A DNA stretch of 64,000 nucleotides, from NCBI RefSeq assembly GCF_900104145.1, contig NZ_FNLB01000006.1, positions 331,001 to 395,000 on the forward strand, in the 5' to 3' direction. This document shows positions 59,343-64,000 of this stretch, one piece after another. The position numbers and the translations under genes were made by a program. The stretch's first letter is position 1, and each line of letters starts with the position of its first letter. The stretch comes from Pseudovibrio sp. Tun.PSC04-5.I4 (GTDB lineage Bacteria > Pseudomonadota > Alphaproteobacteria > Rhizobiales > Stappiaceae). The notes under the pieces were generated by a model. The model made no database searches and was not told the DNA's origin. It saw only the letters and a list, made by a program, of their open reading frames with translations.

Positions 59343-59722
59343 TGGCAGGCAACCTCGAAATTCTCAAAATAAGTGATCGAAATATTTTCGACACCCTGAG
59401 TTTGTGCAAACAGGGTAAACAAACTCTTTTCGTTTTGCGTGTTGATTGCATTATGCAGTTGTTTCTTCGCAATTGAGCCTCACAACAGGTTCTGTTTTGC
59501 CGGTGAAGAGAGTACAAGGCACAAATGCACGCCTCAGTTCAGCGCAGGAATGCGACGAAATTTGTTGAACCTGATGATATATGTTGTTTCATTGTCATTC
59601 TTGCGGGGACAACACGGGTTTTCCCTAGAAATATTAGGGGCATAGATTCGAAGCGAGGCCGTAAATACGGCAAAATCCGATAAGAATTTTTTTGATTCGG
59701 ACCACTGGGTATTCTCGAGGTT
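59343..59722. other. Divergent gap between sigma-54 regulator and EAL gene
   Basis: 380 bases. A hairpin ACCCTG-AG-TTTG / CAAA-CAGGGT lies at 59393-59416, 50-75 bases upstream of the regulator ATG; it could be an operator. No open frame here looks real and no sigma-54 -24/-12 pair was found. Confidence 0.4.
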
Positions 59723-61141
59723 ATGACGCGCTTGGCGAACATTTCCATTCTGTTTTCGATATCGGCTATAGCAGCGTCCTGCGGGACGGTTATGGTCTAT
59801 CTTTTTGCGCGTCCTGTTGGAGAGGCTGTCGGCCTGTCCTTAGCTGCCATGTGCACCATGATTGTCGTTCATCTGATGTTGACCCGCTCTCAGGAGAAGT
59901 CATCCGTCTCCGATGCGGTTGACCGGATGGAAGAGCGCATTGCCGCTATAGATGATGATGTCGGGAATCTTGAAGGCCGCCTCTCTGGGGTGGAACACAA
60001 TATTCCGCGCCGGACACGTGAAGAGATTGATCCTCTGTTCGCGGAAGTTGAAGTTATTGGCTCCCTTGTAAAGCAGATGGCGGAAGCCATGGCTGACATG
60101 GAAACCAGAATTGAAGATCAGGGGACGGCCCTTGAAGACCACCGGGTGAAGCAAGCGATGTTGCCGCCGCAACCTGCGCAGCGTTTAGCAGCTCCACAAC
60201 CAGCCCAGGAAGGCTCAATGAATCTGGCAGGCCAGGCTGCTGCTGCTTTCGCAGCTGGCGCTGTTAAACCAATGCAACCTCCACAAGATGCCTTTGCTGA
60301 TGTAAGAGCGCCGGAAATGAGACGCCCAGCTCCGCGCATGCATCATCCCAATGCGGCTTTGGCCGAAGAAATTCGTGCCAGCATTGAAGCGGGACGCGTT
60401 GATCTCTATCTCCAGCCTATCGTGACACTCCCACAGCGCCGCGTGCGTTATTACGAAGCGCTGACCCGTCTACGCAAAGCAAATGGCGACACACTGGAGC
60501 CCATCGAGTTCCTGCAGGAAGCTGAACGCACTGGCCAGATGCCTGCAATCGACAATATTTTGTTGTTCCGCTCTCTGCAAATCCTAAAGCGCCTCGCAAC
60601 ACGCAATCGCGAAGCAGGGCTGTTCTGTAATCTGTCACCAAGCACATTGATGGATGAGAATTTCTTTCCTGGCTTTTTGGAATTCGTTCGCGCCAATGAC
60701 ACATATTCAGACCTGTTGATCTTTGAGTTCTCGCAGGCTGATGTCGCCGTAATGAGTGCCATTGAGTATGAGAGCCTAGCGGCGCTCGCTGAAATCGGGT
60801 TCCGCTTCTCTGTAGACCGGATCACAGATCTAAGAATGGATTTTCGTGCTCTTGCTGAACGTGGGTTCCGCTTTGCTAAACTCCACGCATCTCGTCTACT
60901 GATGCGTGAAGATGACCTCGCAAAAAGCAACATCCATCCCGCAGACTTTGGCAGCTTGCTACAGCGCTATGGTATTGAGCTGATTGTGGATCATGTTGAG
61001 AGCGAAAGCACTGTTCTTGAGCTACTTGAGTTGGAAATCCGCAGTGCGCAGGGCTTTTTGTTCTCGCCGCCGCGCCCAGTACGGGCAGACGTTCTCCAAG
61101 GTGCGCCAAATCCACGTCCTATAAAAAGAGAGGCGAGCTGA
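59723..61141 (+). CDS. EAL-domain membrane protein, TipF-like
   Basis: 472 residues. Two membrane segments (about 5-28 and 34-54), a coiled-coil region (about 62-130), an Ala/Gln/Pro-rich linker, then an EAL domain (about 215-460). This is the layout of Caulobacter TipF, a c-di-GMP-binding flagellar positioning factor. The EAL motif itself is kept (YYEALTRL), as are CNLSPSTL (Asn) and FAKLHASRL (Lys), but the D-D-F-G-T-G loop reads V-D-R-I-T-D, so hydrolysis is doubtful. Together with cheZ it points to a flagellated cell. Confidence 0.75.
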   Translation: MTRLANISILFSISAIAASCGTVMVYLFARPVGEAVGLSLAAMCTMIVVHLMLTRSQEKSSVSDAVDRMEERIAAIDDDVGNLEGRLSGVEHNIPRRTREEIDPLFAEVEVIGSLVKQMAEAMADMETRIEDQGTALEDHRVKQAMLPPQPAQRLAAPQPAQEGSMNLAGQAAAAFAAGAVKPMQPPQDAFADVRAPEMRRPAPRMHHPNAALAEEIRASIEAGRVDLYLQPIVTLPQRRVRYYEALTRLRKANGDTLEPIEFLQEAERTGQMPAIDNILLFRSLQILKRLATRNREAGLFCNLSPSTLMDENFFPGFLEFVRANDTYSDLLIFEFSQADVAVMSAIEYESLAALAEIGFRFSVDRITDLRMDFRALAERGFRFAKLHASRLLMREDDLAKSNIHPADFGSLLQRYGIELIVDHVESESTVLELLELEIRSAQGFLFSPPRPVRADVLQGAPNPRPIKREAS

Positions 61142-61161
61142 CATTTCGTCAACCCGCCTCT
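61129..61161. terminator. Bidirectional terminator overlapping EAL stop codon
   Basis: AGAGGCG pairs with CGCCTCT, with an inner TGAC/GTCA pair, and is followed by GATTTT. The left arm lies inside the last codons of the EAL gene. Convergent with the M16 pair. Confidence 0.7.
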
Positions 61162-61184
61162 GATTTTCGCATAAAGAAGTTGTG

Positions 61185-62546
61185 TCAGTTCGCTGTCACT
61201 GGCTCACCAACCGTCACAAAGGTTGGTTCGATGCCACTAAACAGGTCGCGTGCAACATCCTTCACGCCTTCCAATGTCACAGCATCCACCATCTCATTGC
61301 GTTTCTCGATGTAATCAATACCCAGTTCCTGAGTTTGAATACCGGTGAGCTGACGCGCAATGCTGCTGGAGCTGTCAAAGTTGAGGGCGTAGGAGCCAGT
61401 GAGGTAAGATTTGGCTTCTGCAAGCTCAGCAGCAGTTGGGCCGGTTTGCGACATACGCACCATCTGCTGCTTGAGGATATCAATCGCTTCACCTGCTTTG
61501 TCAGGGCGTGTTCCTGTTGAACCCATCAGCAAAGCTGTGTGCTGATAAGGGACGAGATAGGAACCGACTGAATAGGCCAGGCCACGCTTTTCGCGGATCT
61601 CATCATATAACCACGACGTGAAGGAGCCACCGCCGAGAATATGGTTCATGACAAAAGCAGACATGAACTTAGGGTCGTGGCGTTTCAAGCCTGGCAAAGC
61701 GAACTGGATGGAAGTCTGCGGGCTTTCAAAGTCCACATGAATAGTCTTGTCGGTGATTGGCTCAACCTCAGCAATCGTAACGAGATCGCCGTCTTCAGGA
61801 AGGTCCGCAAATACCTTGTCCAGAATGACAGCAAGCTCATCAGCGCTGATGGCTCCGACAACGCCGATCTTCAAAGAGCCTTTTGCAAAGATCTTTGAGT
61901 GTTGTGTCCTTAAGTCCTCCGAAGTCAGTGTGGTAACTGTCTCTTCGGTTCCACGAGTTGGACGACCATAAGGATGATCAGGGAACAACGTTTTGGTTAG
62001 TGTCAAACCTGCCAAGGCATCTGGACGCTTCAAACTGCGACGAATACCGGAAACGGTTTGCGCCTTCATACGATCCAGTGGTGCTTGATTAAAGCGAGGC
62101 TCGTTAACTGCCAGACGAAGCATCTCAAAAGTATCGTCTTTGTTGACTTGCAGGCTTTGGAACGACCCATAAAAGAAATCCCGGCCACTGCTGAAGGAGA
62201 GGCTCATTGTAAGGTCTTCTATACGTCCCTGAAACTCCTGAGAGGTCAGATCTCCAGCGCCTTCGTCAAGCATAGTGCTTAAAAGGTTGGTTACGCCAAG
62301 CTTGTCGAGCGGATCCTGAGAACTCCCACCCTTGAAAGCAAAATTCATGGCAATGATTGGCACTGTATAATCTTCAACCAGCCACGCTGTTATGCCTTTG
62401 GAGCTCTTAACCTCTTGTATTTCAATCGCGTGCCCGTCTCTTGCAAAACCTGCAATGAACAACAGGCTAAGCGCGAGCAAAGCAAACAGGCTTGCAATGA
62501 AGCGCTGGCTTTGCGTGGGAGAGGAAACAATTACTTTCGCGGTCAT
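61185..62546 (-). CDS. M16 peptidase family protein without zinc motif
   Basis: 453 residues from ATG 62546 (GAGGGGA upstream). A signal or membrane anchor (about 18-40) precedes two M16 domains. The H-x-x-E-H zinc motif is absent (TNLLSTMLDEGAG at the equivalent place), while the second-domain R/Y substrate motif REKRGLAYSVGSYL is kept. This is the inactive partner type that pairs with a zinc-bearing M16 subunit, here encoded 14 bases upstream. The pair probably acts in the periplasm on peptides. Confidence 0.9.
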   Translation of the reverse strand: MTAKVIVSSPTQSQRFIASLFALLALSLLFIAGFARDGHAIEIQEVKSSKGITAWLVEDYTVPIIAMNFAFKGGSSQDPLDKLGVTNLLSTMLDEGAGDLTSQEFQGRIEDLTMSLSFSSGRDFFYGSFQSLQVNKDDTFEMLRLAVNEPRFNQAPLDRMKAQTVSGIRRSLKRPDALAGLTLTKTLFPDHPYGRPTRGTEETVTTLTSEDLRTQHSKIFAKGSLKIGVVGAISADELAVILDKVFADLPEDGDLVTIAEVEPITDKTIHVDFESPQTSIQFALPGLKRHDPKFMSAFVMNHILGGGSFTSWLYDEIREKRGLAYSVGSYLVPYQHTALLMGSTGTRPDKAGEAIDILKQQMVRMSQTGPTAAELAEAKSYLTGSYALNFDSSSSIARQLTGIQTQELGIDYIEKRNEMVDAVTLEGVKDVARDLFSGIEPTFVTVGEPVTAN

Positions 62547-62560
62547 ACTGTGAATTCCCC

Positions 62561-63982
62561 TCAATCTTGTTTTTCTGCAGCAGGTTCAGGTTTGGCAGCT
62601 GGCTTGAGATAGCTGGCAACACTAGTTTCCTGAAGGTACTTTTGAGCGACACTATGCACTTGTTCTGGTGTGACCTTCGCAATGCGGGCAGGCCAACTCT
62701 GAACTTCATCAACTGATCCGCCAGTGGTAAGCGCAGTCCCGAATATACGAGCCAGAACGTCCTGCTTATCTTGAGCGTAGATAGCGGAAGCGAGCATGGA
62801 CCGTTTGGAGCGCTCCACTTCTTCAGCTGTTACACCGTTTTCAATAATACCATTGATGACGGCCAGAGCTTTTTGTTCAAGGTCTGCAAGTGAAGTGCCA
62901 TCCTTAGGGGAGGCATAAAGGATGAAGCGTGTAGCGTCCAACGCAGTTGATTGATACCACGCACCGGCGCTGGTTGCGATTTGTCCTTCAACAACGAGAT
63001 CTTTGTAGAGCCGGCTGTTGGCACCACCGCCCATGATGTCGGAGAGCACTTCAAGCGCCTCAGATTCTCCGGGGGCTGATGTTGTGGAACTCGGTACAAT
63101 CCAACCATGCTGAAGGCTAGGCTGTGCCACTTGATCACTTTGCAGCGTGACTTCCCGGTTTCCCGGAACCACCTGAACCTGTGGGCGGTCACGTGAGCCC
63201 GGTTCAGCGCGTTGTTCAACCTTGCCATAGGTCTCGTTTGCGAGCGCTAGAACGTCTTTCTCATCCACATCACCTGCGACAATGAGAATGGCATTGTTAG
63301 GCGTGTAGTATTTGTCATAAAAGGCGATGGCATCGTCTTTATTGAGCGCAGAAATTTCGTTTTTCCAACCAATGACAGGAATGCCATAGGGGCTGTTTGG
63401 AAATAACACCTGATCGAATGTCTCGGACAGGCGTGCAGCTGGACTGCGATCCACACGTTGTGACCGCTCTTCCAGAACCACATCACGCTCAGGAATAATC
63501 TGCTTTTCAGTCAGGATGAGGTTGGACATACGGTCTGCCTCAAAACCCATCACCATCTTCAGGTGTTCTTTTGCGACCTGCTGGTAGTAGGCGGTGTAAT
63601 CCTGAGAGGTAAAGGCATTCTCTTGCCCGCCAACTTCAGCAACCTTTTTGGAAAAAATGCCCTCTGGTGCAGTGCTAGTTCCCTTAAACATGAGATGTTC
63701 AAGAAAATGCGCGAGGCCGGATTTACCCGGTTGCTCGTCAGCCGCACCCACTTTGTACCAGATCATGTGGGTAACAATAGGTGCACGACGATCAGGAATA
63801 ACGATAACCTGAAGGCCATTATCCAATGTGGATTGGGATATGTTTTTTCCGCCTATGCGGATATTTGAAAAATCTTCAATAGAGGCTTTGCCAGCGTTAT
63901 CAGCCGAAAAGACGGCAGTGGGGCTGGTAAAAAGCAGAAGGCTCAGAGCGAGAGCCTTAAATGGAGTAGACCGACCAATCAC
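62561..63982 (-). CDS. M16 zinc peptidase, active subunit
   Basis: 473 residues. The start codon is GTG at 63982 with GGGAG eight bases upstream. Signal peptide about 1-27 (ends AVFSA). The zinc motif H92-F-L-E95-H96 is followed by MFKGT and a GGQENAFTSQDYTAYY segment, as in the pitrilysin/MPP-beta family. Forms an operon with the zinc-less partner downstream. Nothing but a few bases of leader remain before the right edge. Confidence 0.94.
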   Translation of the reverse strand: MIGRSTPFKALALSLLLFTSPTAVFSADNAGKASIEDFSNIRIGGKNISQSTLDNGLQVIVIPDRRAPIVTHMIWYKVGAADEQPGKSGLAHFLEHLMFKGTSTAPEGIFSKKVAEVGGQENAFTSQDYTAYYQQVAKEHLKMVMGFEADRMSNLILTEKQIIPERDVVLEERSQRVDRSPAARLSETFDQVLFPNSPYGIPVIGWKNEISALNKDDAIAFYDKYYTPNNAILIVAGDVDEKDVLALANETYGKVEQRAEPGSRDRPQVQVVPGNREVTLQSDQVAQPSLQHGWIVPSSTTSAPGESEALEVLSDIMGGGANSRLYKDLVVEGQIATSAGAWYQSTALDATRFILYASPKDGTSLADLEQKALAVINGIIENGVTAEEVERSKRSMLASAIYAQDKQDVLARIFGTALTTGGSVDEVQSWPARIAKVTPEQVHSVAQKYLQETSVASYLKPAAKPEPAAEKQD

Positions 63983-64000
63983 GAGGGGAGCTCCCTTTGA

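Overview
The window looks like a chromosomal segment of a marine alphaproteobacterium of the Hyphomicrobiales, closest in style to Stappiaceae such as Pseudovibrio or Labrenzia. This rests on roughly 50% GC by eye, the hisS-hisZ-hisG cluster, a CheZ-like protein with an acidic C-terminal peptide, a TRAP transporter, a DUF1127 protein, the paired M16 peptidases and groESL behind a CIRCE element. The genus is inferred, not proven. No rRNA, tRNA, CRISPR array, integrase or insertion sequence was seen. Most of the window is ordinary core and metabolic genome. The only stretch with an accessory look is about 28.1-29.4 kb.

Layout. 0-4.3 kb: feoAB ferrous iron uptake (feoB runs off the left edge) behind an FNR/FixK-type box, then an APH/P-loop fusion. 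4.6-10.1 kb: a ThDP enzyme, a PatZ-type acetyltransferase and a universal stress protein with an apparent class II FNR promoter. 10.5-13.7 kb: a complete TRAP transporter. 14-18.6 kb: xseA, rsmE and a membrane class III adenylate cyclase. 18.7-25.4 kb: an unknown gene, two paralogous LysR regulators flanking a DUF1127 gene, a DMT transporter, an unknown conserved gene and a Na/Pi cotransporter. 25.6-28.1 kb: an amino-acid ABC uptake set without its ATPase, plus a glutamine amidotransferase. 28.1-29.4 kb: an extragenic palindromic repeat and an AT-rich DUF6602-like gene. 29.5-38.5 kb: class II aldolase, a half-degenerate CCG protein, cytochrome c, glcDEF, a membrane-anchored DNA-binding-like protein and an L,D-transpeptidase. 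38.8-44 kb: cheZ, tag and hisS-hisZ-hisG. 44.3-47.8 kb: a three-gene envelope cassette (GT2-GtrA, GT39, YdjC-like). 48-50.6 kb: a CRP-type regulator, two group III truncated globin relatives flanking a thioesterase, and an unknown gene. 51-54.7 kb: PQQ-type sugar dehydrogenase, msrA and small proteins. 54.8-57 kb: groESL. 57-64 kb: an exported protein, a sigma-54 response regulator, an EAL protein resembling TipF, and a pair of M16 peptidases.

Threads that connect genes. (1) Cyclic AMP: a class III cyclase, a Crp-family protein with an intact cyclic-nucleotide cassette and a CRP-type R-E-x-V-x-R recognition helix, and two perfect TGTGA-N6-TCACA palindromes, one directly upstream of the regulator gene itself. 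(2) Low oxygen: FNR/FixK boxes in front of feoAB and the universal stress gene. (3) Haem proteins: one normal group III globin and one relative whose haem-pocket residues have been replaced and which has gained six cysteines. (4) Lipid A or envelope sugar modification: a gene order like FlmF2/FlmK/NaxD, in which the deacetylase-like member has lost its metal-site residues. Items 3 and 4 are the best candidates for undescribed biology here.
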